Assembly (NCBI GenBank): GCA_038503075.1
Contig: JBCAML010000021.1
Coordinates: 496,001-560,000, forward strand
Direction of reading: 5' to 3'
Length of the DNA: 64,000 bases
From: Gyromitra esculenta
Taxonomy: Eukaryota > Ascomycota > Pezizomycetes > Pezizales > Discinaceae
Within the stretch, counting starts at the first letter, position 1, and the number at the start of each line of letters is the position of its first letter. Of the stretch, positions 1 through 12,600 are shown piece by piece. The position numbers and the translations under genes are program-made. The notes beneath the pieces were generated by a model. It had not been told where the DNA came from. It was given only the letters and a program-made list of their open reading frames with translations, and did no database searches.

Positions 1-1154
1 TCAGAAGCCACGCTCTATTACCAAGAGCTATATATGACGGCCTGGGGAACAACTATATGTAAAGCCGCAACCAAGTCCGAAATATGTGATGCGACAATCT
101 TAGGCTCCATAATGAAGGGGCTTCGGTCCATCGGCCTTGCCCCCGATTTCGACAAGTTCCTTCTAAAGAGCGTCAAAGATATGGAGAAAGATATAAAGGA
201 GCTTCGAATCGAATTTATAATCCCCTCAGCAAGCGGCAGCTATTATTGCAATGGCTGCGGGTACTACAATATGGGACGTAACACGTCAGGCACCTACACA
301 TGTAGTTCTTGCGGTACTACGAGTAGTAACCCGAACCGTACCAATTGCCGCTGTAGTCGCTGCGGGACTAACCATCCTTGTTCTCAAACCCAACCCATCA
401 TGCCCTCTCATAAAGATACTTGCTCCTTTCTACCAGAGCTTCACAAGAAGATTGATACTGTTATTCAGGGTATAAAGGGATTGGTTTTGAGCGACTTTAA
501 GGGGCACAAAGAAAAGTCCGCAGAGGTAGCTGTTAGGAAATGGGAGATTTTCGAGTACAAGTAGGCTTATTCTCAGTTACTCTCAAAAAAATTCAGTCTT
601 AAATATATTATTTCTCATTTCTATGTTGACTTTGTCCAAGGGATCCTTTTTTGAAGAAGCTCTCGAATTTTGTCGACCCACGTCCGGTTTATTTGGTTTT
701 ACTCCCGTGGTGCTTGACCTTGCCATCTTTTTGCCTTGAGTTATACCTCATGTGGCTGAGAAAAGCGGGGGCAATCACAACGAGTATACCCAACGTTGTG
801 AATAGTGCCGGTCCGGCTGTAGAGAAACTCACCCTTACAAAAAGACCTACAAAAGACGAGATAACAAAAGCGGCGATGAGGGCAGGTGAGAGATATAATA
901 AGTGGAATAGAGGTGTGTTGGGGTATTTTAAAGAGAGGAGGATGGATCCGGGGAGCTATAGGAGCGAAGAGGAGTTAGATAAGAAGATTGGACAATGGGC
1001 AAAGGGGAAGCTAGGAGTGGAGTTGACCAGGTTCGATAAATTAGGATGGTTGTGTGTAAGGACTAAAAGAGGAAATGAGAAGATAGGAAGAGAATGGATC
1101 AAGATGATGAAAATGGCGGTGAAGGGTAAGGTGGTAAATGAGGTTTATGGATGA
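1..1154 (+). CDS. Unknown Cys-rich protein with a hydrophobic segment, 3' part (5' end outside window)
   Basis: I do not recognise the family. The reading frame is open from base 1, so the true start lies to the left. Two long open frames join through an intron from 561 (GTAGGC) to 640 (CCAAG) with a TTGAC branch-like site. The join keeps the frame exactly (AA|G) and removes the stop at 562-564, so one gene spanning both is likelier than two. The first exon holds a paired CxxC...CxxC zinc-ribbon-like motif (CNGCG, then CSSCG) followed by a second Cys/His cluster (CRCSRCG, HPC). The second exon opens with a hydrophobic, Leu-rich stretch that could span a membrane, then a Lys/Arg-rich tail. The soluble tail after a membrane-like segment is unusual beside a zinc ribbon. 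Function unknown; gene call moderately sure. Confidence 0.5.
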
Positions 1155-2338
1155 TAAACTGCTATTTGCTTTTACAATTTTGGGTAGAGAAAGTGGACGC
1201 CCAGCATTGCGGAAATGCGGTTTGCGTTTGAAAGTTGTATTTTTTACTTTTTGTGGGTTTTGTTTTATTTCAGCGAGTTTCAGTGGTTTCAGGTTTTTTT
1301 GAGAGTACCATAACCTCCGGGTTGAATGTATCTAATGAATAAGCAACAACAGCAACCTCATGTGGCTGGACTTTTTTATGTTATGTTATTTATCTTACCT
1401 TCTAGCGCATTCTCCATTCGTGTGACGTCTCGTCTCGTCTTGTCGAATAATCTAATTCAATTTCCTCCATAGCCCCTTCTCCCTTGTTTCCACATTCCCA
1501 TATTGTGCCTAGGGATCATCATGTCTCTATTATCTAAAGTCGAGGCGGATAAGCAGCAGTAGTGATAGATATCGAGCCGGCTATTCTTGCATGAACTCAA
1601 TTTTGCTTAACAATACATGTACTTAGACCCGTAGTCACATGTAGTGAAAAAAGACCAAAAAGTACATATAACCATACATGTGACCCTGGAGTTCTAATAA
1701 GTATTACAACACCATGAAGTACTACCAAAGGGTCATCCCAAATAGTCTTATATATCCGTGTTCACACGGTATATCGCCAGGGAGCGAAACTCAGCACTCA
1801 TTGAGAGTCACAAACTCTCACTCAAGCATTCGCGGCTCCCACTAGTAGGGCCACTATTCATCCTTCGCCCTACCCAACGCCCATCCTTCCTTTGATAAAG
1901 AGATGAAAAGATGAAAAGAATAATGCACAGTCCCAAGCTCATCACAGCAAGGCACCCCGAATACCGCTACTAATACAATTTCGTTCAGAACGAAAGCTCA
2001 TCATTACACGCTAAATAGCGTAAATGGGGAGGAGAGAGAGAAAAAAGGAATATACTCAAAACCCTGTTCGAAAATAAACGGAATAAAACTCCTATTCCCC
2101 TTTTCCAGCCTCTCTTAAAACTCAAGGGGAATAAAGTAGGGAAGGGTGGAAATAAGGAAAATTCAAATAAAAAAGAACCTTACCGGTAACCGTCCTCCCA
2201 AAGGTCCACTGGCGAAAACAAGAAGGAAAAAAATCACACTGCCATCCTGCCTCACTCTACCTAGTCCATCACCCTCATTACCAACTCCTATCCAAGCCCA
2301 ATGCTCCAATACCCATCCACTTAGTCCATCCTAGGTTC
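1155..2338. other. Intergenic, between convergent gene ends
   Basis: This stretch separates the 3' end of the Cys-rich gene (plus) from the 3' end of the ING gene (minus). It is AT-rich with scattered stops in all frames. One TACATGTA palindrome lies at 1614-1621, with near-copies (CACATGTA near 1636, ATACATGTG near 1675). I see no gene here. Confidence 0.6.
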
Positions 2339-4771
2339 TCAAACCTTCCTTCTTCTCTTCCCACCCCTCTTCCCCGGTGCTTGATCATCCTTACAGATCG
2401 GGCAATACCACTTCAAACTGTCCGCCTCTTCCTCCCCCAGACCTATGCAGTCGATATGGAACCAAACTTTCGGGCACTACACCGAACAAAACGCGGCCGG
2501 AGGATTTCAAGTTAGCCCTTTGTTTCTTCATTCCATTCCCTCCATACCTATATCGAAATACGTGACAAAAAACAAAACAAAGGAAAAGGGTATCAAGCAA
2601 GATATATATAAAAAAGCAAAAGCAACAACTAACCTGAGGATTCTCACAGGCAACCATAGTCCCTCTTGAAACCTGATCGCAGAGACAATACCTATTAAGA
2701 TCCTCTTCGTCCTCATCAATCCACTCCCCTTCCCCTGCCCCTTCCCCTTCCCCCTCCTCCTTTATGCCTCCTCCCACTGCTGCGGCCCGTCTTCGCCCTG
2801 CAATAAGGCCTTTCTTTCGACCTCCTGCGCCTTTGCGCCCAGTCGGCGGAGGTAGAGGTAATGCAGCAGAGGTACCGCGTTTGGAGCGTTTAGTATCGGT
2901 GATAGATGTGCCACCAGGGATAGCCGACGCGCCACGTTTATGGCCAGGCTTAAAGGTACTTGCTGCTGCTACCGCTGCACTAGGATTCTTAGGCGGGCGA
3001 CCAAGACGGCGTGGTTGCAGTCGTGGGGCGCCGGCATCAGGCATTTCCTCGTCCTCGTCTTCGTTTGCGGCTGTAGTGTTGGTAACGGTGGTGTTTGTAG
3101 TATTGATGGTGCTGATTGATGCTGAGCGAGTTTTTCTCGATGTTGCGGCAGCTACAGCCGCTGCGCGCTCTTGTTCTTTTTTTAAAGCTTTCTCTCTAGC
3201 CTTTTCCTCACGAGCTTCTTTGGCGAGACGATCTCTCTCAGCCTTTTCCCTCGCTGCTGCTGCAACTAATTCGCGGGCAGCGGCTTCTCTGGCCTCCCTT
3301 GCAGCGCGTTCCTTCTCGGCTTTCTCTCGCGCAATGCGTTCTTTCTCCTTGCGTTCTTCTTCCTCAATCATAAGACGTTGTTGTTCTGCCTCCCTACGCT
3401 CGTTCTCAGCTTCCCGTTCCTTCTCCTTCCGTTCTTCTTCCCGTTTCCGTTTTTTTGCGCGGTTGAGTCGCATGCCTTTATTCTCACGCACTCCCGCGCC
3501 GTCATCCGGCGCAATCTTTTCCGGATCCCCAATTCCGCCGTCTTCAGGCCCGTAGATTTTCAAAAAGTCCTCACCGAGCAGCCCTTCGCGCTGTTCTAAG
3601 AAGTTGTCTTTGTGCTTGGGCCCGCGACCAAGGGACTCGAGTTCGCGGATGATCATGGTGACGCTTGGTGTCCAGCCGGAATTTTTCTTCATACGCTTAC
3701 GCAGTCGGGCAAGTTCCTCGTTAGTTAATCTATTCCATGGAAGTAGGTGGCCCGGAATTGGGGTTCCATCTTCGTTGCGTGCTGGCGCACCGCCTGAAAA
3801 CGGTGGGTCAGCCGGGGGTTTCGGACCACGTTTAGGCCCACCACTGGGTGCCTTCTTTTTCTTGTGCTGCTTTTCGAATGGTTGAACAGTGTCAGGGATA
3901 TCTTCCCAATCATCTTCGTTACCGGCGGGAGTAACAGGGGGGAGGCGTGACCGTGGTGTGCCGGCAAAGCCGCCGCGACGGCGACCACGAGGTGCGGTTT
4001 GCGGAGTGTGATCGGGATTAAGGCGAAGAGTGATGCGGCAGTGGGTACCCTCGTCAGCGGATTTATCGATCCTAGGTTTTCGTGGGGATACGGGAGTAGG
4101 ATCGCGGGAGGGCACGGTGACTTCGTCGAGTTTGGAGCGAATCGCTGAGATACGCCAAAAGTGGCGGTCGATCTGGCAGAAAAGGAGCTGTTAGTAATTG
4201 TAGAGATAGGAGTATCTGAGTAGAAGGGGCACATTTTGGTGGAGCTTTGTTGCCTCTGCTGCGGATTCTTGACGCGTCCGGATAGAGGCATTTATGGAAC
4301 GGGATATTTGCAGTCGCATCTCCATTTCCTCATCGCTTATCGGTCGCGAGCCACGCCACACACTGCTATTCGAGATTCCATTAGCAGTCTGAGCCTGACC
4401 GCCAGGAATACCATTAGGACCCGACGAGGACGTGGACGAGGTGGAAACGAACGACGCGTGGGGCGCCCGCGAAGGGAGATTTGCGAACTCTTTGGTTAGC
4501 CATTCGAGGTGGTCCCTATGATCCGCTTCCTGCGCGTCAAGGTTTCGGATGAGCTGAAGAGAGCGGAAGAGATCGCTAGGAAGGTACTCCGTGTCTAAAT
4601 CGTCGTTCACACTGTCAACGCCAGCCCCAAAGGTTTCTAGGACAGCCGCAGCGAGAAAGGGTCGAGCTCACAGTCGACGAACTCGCGAAGAGTAGCGTGG
4701 GCGTCAGGATCCTCATCATTCTCGTCGGATTCGTGGGGCAGCCTAGCGATCATAGCCTCGACGTTAGACAT
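2339..4771 (-). CDS. ING-family PHD-finger protein (histone H3K4me reader)
   Basis: Four exons by my reading: 4771-4672, 4594-4233, 4172-2634 and 2476-2339, giving about 712 residues. The first join restores the conserved ING N-terminus (DYTEYLPSDL), and the second restores IDRHFWRISAIRSKLD, matching the fungal ING coiled region. The last exon completes a C4HC3 PHD finger: YCLC, VACENPQC, VWFHIDC and WYCPIC provide the eight zinc ligands, with the Tyr, Met and Trp expected of an H3K4me3 aromatic cage. The family recruits histone acetyltransferase or deacetylase complexes to methylated nucleosomes; which complex cannot be told here. Between the domains lies a long Glu/Lys/Arg/Ala-rich predicted coiled coil and basic, AT-hook-like RRLGRPPKN segments, making the protein longer than most ING proteins. 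The 157-nt last intron is longer than the others. Start chosen at the first ATG preceding the conserved block. Confidence 0.9.
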
Positions 4772-5927
4772 AGCTGCTGCCGCTCGCAATGGCTTGAGTG
4801 TCGTGTGGAGGGGGAGGCGCTCGTGATGGCTGGCTGGCTGGGCTGCAGCGCGGGGTAGATGAGGGACGGGCCGAGTTCTGGCTGCGGAAGACGTGATGTT
4901 GATGGGTGAGATGTGCAGACGATGCTAGGTGTGCTAGCCGCTTCTGGGTTGTATATGCGACGGGTGGTGGGACGAGGGTTAGGGTTATCGTGCTGGGAAG
5001 ACGGGCAAAACCCGTTTCACGTCTCGTCACTCGATGATAGAATGGTCAATGCTTCTTTCCGCCATTTCTATGCCAAGGAGAAATCTGCAGATGGATGATG
5101 GGCGATGGATGGACGGTGAGCGATGGATGGATTGAAGGAAGGAAGGAGAGAGCTCTGATTGTTACAAAGACCGACATATATAGACGAGTGCCCGGAACAT
5201 CCACCAATCGACCTTAAGGCAACACAATAGCCCCAGCCTTACAAGATGCTATACTAACACATAATGCGATGGTAGGGCACCACAGCAAAACTACGTGTAG
5301 TACATCCCATACACCAGTGTACGTACTGACTTAACCCCGAAACACTTGGAAAACGTTGGTGCCCTTACAGCTCCCAGCCAGACTCTCTTTTCACGTACCC
5401 TTGGTAATTTCCTTCTCTACCTCACCACCGTCCCGGGACTATCCCTTGGAGCGGCTTCACGCACCGTTTCCCGTGCAGAACCCAATTAACTAAGATCAAT
5501 GTCATTCGAAAAAAACTCCAGAACAAAATCCACATAAGCTTCTCCAAGTATACAAGAAATAAACAAAAAAAAAACTTCTCTCCCAGCTGCAGCTAAGTAA
5601 ATCCACCAGAAAAAACCCAAGAAAGGCATAGACTCCTGAAAATTGTTGGCCGTTAACACATTAAACACATGTATGGGCACGAACTACTATATACATGTAT
5701 GTATCCGAGCTCACAAGCGTCTACCAAACAGATTCCTTGAAAAAAATCTCCATAACTTGGGAGAGAAGGATAATATCAAAACATAGAATATCTATTGATA
5801 TCCTCCCTTCTAAAACCCTAAAGCAAAACGCTAATACCAAAGGCTTGATACCGCTGGGATCATTTCCTGCGAAAACGGTTAGCCTATGTCCAAAGTGGGC
5901 GAATATCTAATAAACCGGCGAATCCTC
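4772..5927. promoter_or_regulatory. Upstream region of the ING gene
   Basis: This 1.16 kb stretch precedes the minus-strand ING start and ends at the 3' end of the orphan gene. One TACATGTA palindrome occurs at 5692-5699. A direct near-repeat of GATGGATGG-type units lies around 5090-5135. No open frame here looks like a gene, and no core promoter element is clear. Confidence 0.4.
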
Positions 5928-6607
5928 TCACGTTAATTTTTTCCACTCAATCGCATTCCTTATAAGGAAACCCATCACAGACGGGCAGAAAAGGGAGGCC
6001 AGTTGACCCGGATCACTCTTCTGACTATTAGGCGGCAGCCAGGAAGAGTCGGATTCCATAGCATCAAATATCGTCTTGAGAATTTGAAGTACAGCCTCAT
6101 CCAACTTAATCGTGGAAAGATCTTCCACTTTGTCAATGGTAGAGGAAGGTTTGAGATTACATAAATTGGTTTTGTCTACGTCGGACATTTTGGACCACAC
6201 ACACCATGCCAATATGTGAGGCCCGGGAACCACGATAGTACTAAGTAGGCGAACTCAAGAAGATTAGCAAGATTAAACATATTTTAGTCTTCTCCAGGTA
6301 TCTTCACGAACCCGCGCGGATGCTCCGAGGATGACTCCGGTTGTTCCGGGGGAGGCGTGGGTAGGCGATCGCACTTGCACGGGTTCGCCGGTATGTCCTT
6401 CGGGGGTTCAGCTGTGGTGCCCAGTGGTTTAGCTGTGGTGCTCGGGGGTTTCATATCTGTGATCTCTACTTTATTTGGCACGAGTATCGACACATCTACC
6501 CCGAGCACGGTGATCGTCTTGGTAATGACCTCTAGGATTATAGGTTAGTTGAAGCCAGTAAATAATGATTATTTTCTTGATCCCTCACTTTTCGGAGTAC
6601 TAGCCAT
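5928..6607 (-). CDS. Small orphan protein, Pro-rich middle, three-exon model
   Basis: I do not recognise this protein. Exon 1 (6607-6589) is short. A canonical 57-nt intron (GTGAGG, CTAAC branch, TAG) joins it in frame to exon 2 (6531-6312). A second intron (GTTCGT at 6311, CTAAT branch, TTAG at 6241) leads in frame to exon 3 (6240-5928), giving 183 residues. Without the second intron the protein would stop at 6284. The N-terminal part is followed by a Pro/Thr-rich stretch containing PTPPPEQPE, and the C-terminal part resembles a small helical domain. Two frame-keeping introns in a row argue for a real gene, but there is no homology support and the donor of intron 2 is weak. It could also be a decayed copy of a larger gene. 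Confidence 0.4.
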
Positions 6608-9600
6608 ATTCTTTCTATAAATCAAGAGATGAAAAGTCGGTAGCAAAAAATCTGGGATGATGGGACTAAAAATAAGGTAGCCCCCGTCCTCTTATACAAT
6701 TACTATTGCGGCTACGATAAGTTTCAAGAAGAGGAGGGCACTTTCAAAAATGTGTGCCACTATCCACCCCCTCTCCAATATTGCAACATTCGTTATGCCT
6801 CACCCAATGAAATTGCATATGAAACACGCATGCATATCGTAAAATTACAACGTTCAACCCCAGAAGCACAACCCCGCTAGGGCTCTGTGTCGTACTCTCC
6901 GAAAAGCCTTCATACGTACGTCTACATATACCTCACATTCCTTGGGGCACGGAAAGAAGTTACATCCTTAATAAGTATCTGAATTATATATACACCTAAA
7001 AAAAATAAAGAAAAAGGAAAGCCTTGCACGTGAAGTTTTATCACTCAAAAAACTCCAAACCCTAAAACACACGGGGAAACAGGATACATGTACATGTAGT
7101 TATACCTAATAAACATCCATATAACTTCTTAAATTTGTTGATCAATGCCACAAATCAACCTACAAAACGCACGTAACGCCCAGCCCAGGCGGCATACATT
7201 TGGAGATTGATATACCGAAGCGCATGTCCGAAAAATTTGGGCTACGCATGCGCACGTTGGCCAAGACAAGCAAGCCAGTCCATTTTGCTATCTCGAGTAG
7301 CACACACCAGCTATCTCACACGTGCACTTATTGGGCCTAGTCTTAGAATTATCGTTTTAACAAATAACCCACTTGAATTCTGCCCAGAGGTTTTATATTT
7401 TTGGATTGATGGAATCTGGGCATTTATTCTGATCAGGTTCGATACACACGTATGCACAGCACTCTAATCCAACATCTTCCCAGGAAACATTAGACATTGA
7501 TCTCAAATTCCAATGACCAGTTTATGCGTGCACGTGCATAAACACACACAAAAGCACCTCAGCACACAAATACTGCGTATATGGGCTGCACGTGTTTAGG
7601 TTGAGGAGGCTCCAATGAATAAAGTGGTTGGTGAATTGGGTATAATTGTTTACACGTTCTTCTTGCCCACCCAAAAAACATGAGGTTTGTAGTACACGTA
7701 CCCACCCCGCAGGAAACCCGCGATATCCGAAGAGGTGTGATGATTCTTGGTTTCGCTGGACATGCAAGGCGCATGCACGAGGCAGAGAGTATTGAGGTCT
7801 TGACTGCAGTCCCTAGTCTCCAGTACGCAAATCCGCACCCGTCAGACGCCAAATAAATAAGATTGATTATAATTCTCTACCTCTTTTGTGGTTTAGTTTT
7901 CTCCGCTACATCTCGACCGAGACGACTAAATTTTACACTCTTCACTTTTCAGGTATACGTATACGACGCCAGCCAAAGCCTACGAAGCCTTATAAAAACA
8001 GCGTTACTGCGTGCATAATCGAAAATTCATTCTTAGCCGACCTTACAGAGAAAATAGTGGGAGATCAGGGATTAAGCATCGATGTAGTATGGAATATTCC
8101 GTAGTTTAAGTCCTAAGAAAAGCCCTATCTGCATATATATCTAATACCCTACTTGCTGTTGTCAATGCTTGTTACAGTGTCACAATTTGTGGTAGGCTTT
8201 ACCCAAACCTAAAGATTATGGCCGACGCATTGTGCACAAGAAATTAACTGCCAAAACCGAACGCAAGACACGACATTTCTAGTTTACACTACACTTTCAC
8301 GTCGACGAAAGGGGATTGATGGCAGACTACATCAAGCACAACACGTTTTGCATTAATCCCCGACATCACACCTCTTCCAGGGTTCCACGTTACGTCTACT
8401 ACTAGCTAGAACAACCTCCAAACAGCAGCACCAGCATAGCGAATACTACTTTAATTTGAACACAACACAACACTAAAGTACATACATATATGTACGCCGC
8501 TGCCCCGAAATATTATGTACCCTTGCTTAGTTCCCACGCTTCCGCTATTCACTTAAATTACGGCTAACGACTGAGTAATATTCGCCTTACCTTCATCCTC
8601 TCGCTGATATGCAATTTAGTTACTTGCCCAGTGCCTCTTTGAAATAGAAGGGGCCCGAGAGAAATCTCCTCCCGCTCCAACACAGTGTTATTCGAAAACT
8701 AAATCGTCCAATTGGCACTACATCCGGCCGAGCCAGAACTAGGCGGAGAATTCTCGAGGACCTCCCGAAAGCGCACCAATGAACCGATCCTAGTGCAAGA
8801 TCCCTAAAAGTAAATACAAAAAAGCAAAGGCCTTTCGGGTCTCAAACTCCCCACTGATAGGAAATACAATTCTTGAGCGGATGTCGGGGGCAATACAATT
8901 CTGAGACGGTTGAAGGGAACCCCGGATAACTCAAGAAAGTAGTTTTCATCTCAACAAAATCGCTGCCAGAGATTATCACGCACTTCCAGAGGGTATAAAG
9001 TCAGATATATGAGGTTATTTGCTACTCCCACCATATTCGACTTTGTCCTTAGCCTAGCATACTCCCATACTCCAGGAATTCTCAAACAAACCAAGCAACA
9101 ATAGTCAAGTTATCCTAGACTACCACTAGATCTGAACACTCCACGCACCGAGATCACTCGAATGAGCAAAATAGTACTAGAACCCCAACCCCAACCCAAA
9201 TCGGCTATGATTCCAAGATATAGCTAGAATAAGCCAATGAAACGACGCCTTGGGATAAGGACTCTATGCCAAGACTCATCCTCTTATCTTCTTACGGCTT
9301 TGCTACTCACTCACCAACACATCATTACCATAGTACATCATACTACCTCATGTTCCTTTGGAAGCCTTGGAGACCACAAATAGGCAATTTCCCTCACCTT
9401 TCTACACAGGGCATCGAAACCTCCAGTACAAACAATTGAGTCAAAAACTCTTACCATAATATACCAAAAAAAGTCATACTTGAAATTATACATTATACTC
9501 ACACGAGTAACTTTCGCTAAATACACGACTGGGCGATCCTAGTGTTTAGATGGTGTCTTTGCTAAAGCTAAAGCTACACGGTCCCCTGCTTCCGTTGTTG

Positions 9601-12600
9601 AGTTCATCCCAGCTGACACTGGGTCATTCTCTCGACGCTTATGAAGGCCTCACAGAGAAGGTAGAGCAACTGTAGTGAAACCACTACAGCCGAGTGCATC
9701 GTGCATATCACCTTATTAGAGCTCTGGTTTTGAGAAAATTCCCCACTCATTTCGATAGATAACACTGGCGCATGCCAAGAACGTGGAAACTCCGTTTAAT
9801 AGGATCTCTTCCTACAAGAACGAGCAGTATATTAACCAGAAGAAACTGGGAGGATCCGGAGAGAATCGAACTAGTAGCTATAATGCTGTTTTTTGATCTA
9901 TTTAGATCTATTAATTAGGAATTCCAGAATAAAGTCAGACAGTTGACGATCCATGCACCGTAAATGCTCGTGGTTCCGAATATTGAGCTAAGCACTCACT
10001 TTCATCCATACGAGTGTAAAAGCTTAAATGCCCCTAATGTTAAATTATCAATTTACGATTCTTTTTTTCTATTATCCCTCATCCTAGAGTTCCGCATAAA
10101 TTTGCTGGCAAGTCGCTACGTCACATACGGTATCTAGACAACCCCGATGGCCCAAATGTAGTGCTCTACCTCTTTTCTCAACACCTCTTATCATCTATCA
10201 AGCGATCTCTCATCTCAGCTCATAAAGTCATCGAGTCACCAACTCTAACGTATTTCTATATATGGTATTTGAAACTAGAAACCATTAATGCTATAGAATC
10301 GACAGCAAACCCCTCACCTACCCCGCATCTATTCCAACATATCGCCTCATTAGCGATAGCTTGTAGCTATAACCAACCCTAATAAGCTCTGTAGTAGACA
10401 TCTGACAACTTCAACCCAGGACAGCTAGGTGCGTATGTTGTACGTTATAACGCACGGTTTATTGGAGCTCCAGCGCTTACACGAAAGGATAGAAGTAGCT
10501 CATCGTTCCACAGCCACGGCCAAATACACTCTCACCTACAAGCAAGAAACCTTAATTCGTATGAAGATCTACTAAAATGGTCAGACACACGTATGCGTGA
10601 GAACCTTATGGGCAAGCCTACTTTGCTTTTCACGAAGTTTGTTTTGCTTATTTCAGCCTCATCCTCGGTCCAGCAGCTGCGAACACCATTATTGGTCTTA
10701 ATTGAAATACTTGAATTCTTCGAGTGATAATCAGTGATTTTTCGGTAAACCCTCGATCGGGTTACGGGTCATGGATAATCACTCATACATTTAGTATTTA
10801 AACATTGGTTTTTGTGGCAGCGATAGCCGTGTGTTGATTTATTCCAACCAGTTACTGTTGACGAAGTGCCATACGGCTAAATACATGTATGAATTGTTTT
10901 TTGTTTTTTTTGGAAACGAGAATTCTTTTTCGCAGTCGACCCTTTGACGGGCGGAAATCAGCGTCAACATGAGAGCCACCTGTTCCGGAAGAAACCAACC
11001 AGGCTGGTGATTAACGAGTTCCTCTAAGATTGAATTTAAAATTTTGGGGTTGGTGATAATATCTCGGCTGCTATCGGCATGCCTAATGCAGGTGCAAAAT
11101 CCCAATCACTGAAGAAAAGACTAGCTTATCCACACGATTCTTCTAGGTCCAGAAGGTCTCGTTTTCAGGCCAAGAATGTGCCGTCGGAGGTACTGTAGTA
11201 TATTTATATCTCTACATTGACTACTTTAGATCGACAGCTGCATACCCAGATGTCTGATCACATTCGATGATTCGCATGCATGAGCGGAGATTCCCATACC
11301 TCGCCTGTCTCACGTCCTAGTGACGATACAAGTCGTGTTTGTGAGCTTTGACGTGGAGATGAGGCTGAGGATCCGAACCAACTGTCCCCGCAAGGTTGAA
11401 ACTAGAGTATGCTTACTAGTTACGATCTGGTGGGGAACTTCATAGGCTTCGAACTCAAGCGGAAAGTGGGTGATGGAGTAGTCTGACGGTTAATCAAAAT
11501 TCACGGTTCGGTAATCGTTTCTAGGCCAAGATTAATACCTATAGGGTAGTTCATACAGCATCACTCGTGGATTGCTGGGGAAAATTCGGTCATTTTTCTC
11601 ACGAGAAAAAAATAATCCTTGCTGGTTTCGGGATGTCTTAAGCGCCCGCATCTGGCCGGAACCAGGAACCCATGCAACTAAATCAGGATAGGCACAGAAA
11701 CAGCCAAGGCATCAAGCGAGGTAGGTTCTCACGCACATCCTCGGTTCGGTAGAGGTCTCACGAGTCGCGAATTGGTCGAGTGACACCAAATTTCGATTTT
11801 GAACAGCTGTTCAGCGAAAGAAAATTCCGGTTGGGCTTTGTTTAGCAACAACATAAAACAGGATTCTTCTCGAATTTCCACCTGAGAGTTGAATCTCCTT
11901 CTCTAGAATCTCCTTCTCTACCTACGCCATTACCGTACCGGACCCCGCGGCCGGAACGACGTTCCTTGCATCGAGCTGGGGGGCTGTTCGGTGTAACTGG
12001 GGGTCTTGAGGTCTCAACGGGTCTAAGTGAACCAGGACCTTGCGTTTTCTCCGTCCTGCAATGGTGATCTGAGGAACAGTCACGCACTCCGATTGGGCCA
12101 TGATACAATTGGGGTTGAATGATGGAATTCCAAAAAATTTCAAGGACAGCCAGTTGGTGAGGAGAGGAGACGGACGTTTTGATGACAACTTGGATTATTA
12201 GTCGCCACTGCCCTGTTGAAGACTCAGTTCTAACGAAGAAGAAAAGAAGTCAGGCGTCTGTGGCCTATGGCTGGCTGACCATTTCATTCCAGCTCGATAC
12301 GCAACGGCAGACCCGATACGGACGACAGACAAGGGGGAAAGCATTAGCGGTAAAAGTTTAATGAAAGACAGAAAAACATGGTGAACTGGCAGGGGTTTGC
12401 TTTGGAAATCTATTTTCGACACGTTACATGGATATAGAAGCGGCGAGGGAGAGAGCTGCTGTCTGCATGCGCAAACCGACGCGCACACGGCTGCTGGGGG
12501 TATCGTGTCGTTGCTCAGAGGAAATTGCGGTTGGCCGAGCGCAACCCGGGTGCCTGCGAAGCGGCTGTTTTGGTGTGGAGGTGGCTTGCAGGACTTGAGA

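Noticed and set aside
2764..3555. 263-codon open frame on the plus strand
   Set aside because: Antisense of the Glu/Lys/Ala-rich coiled coil of the ING gene; Ser/Arg/Phe-rich low complexity without conservation.
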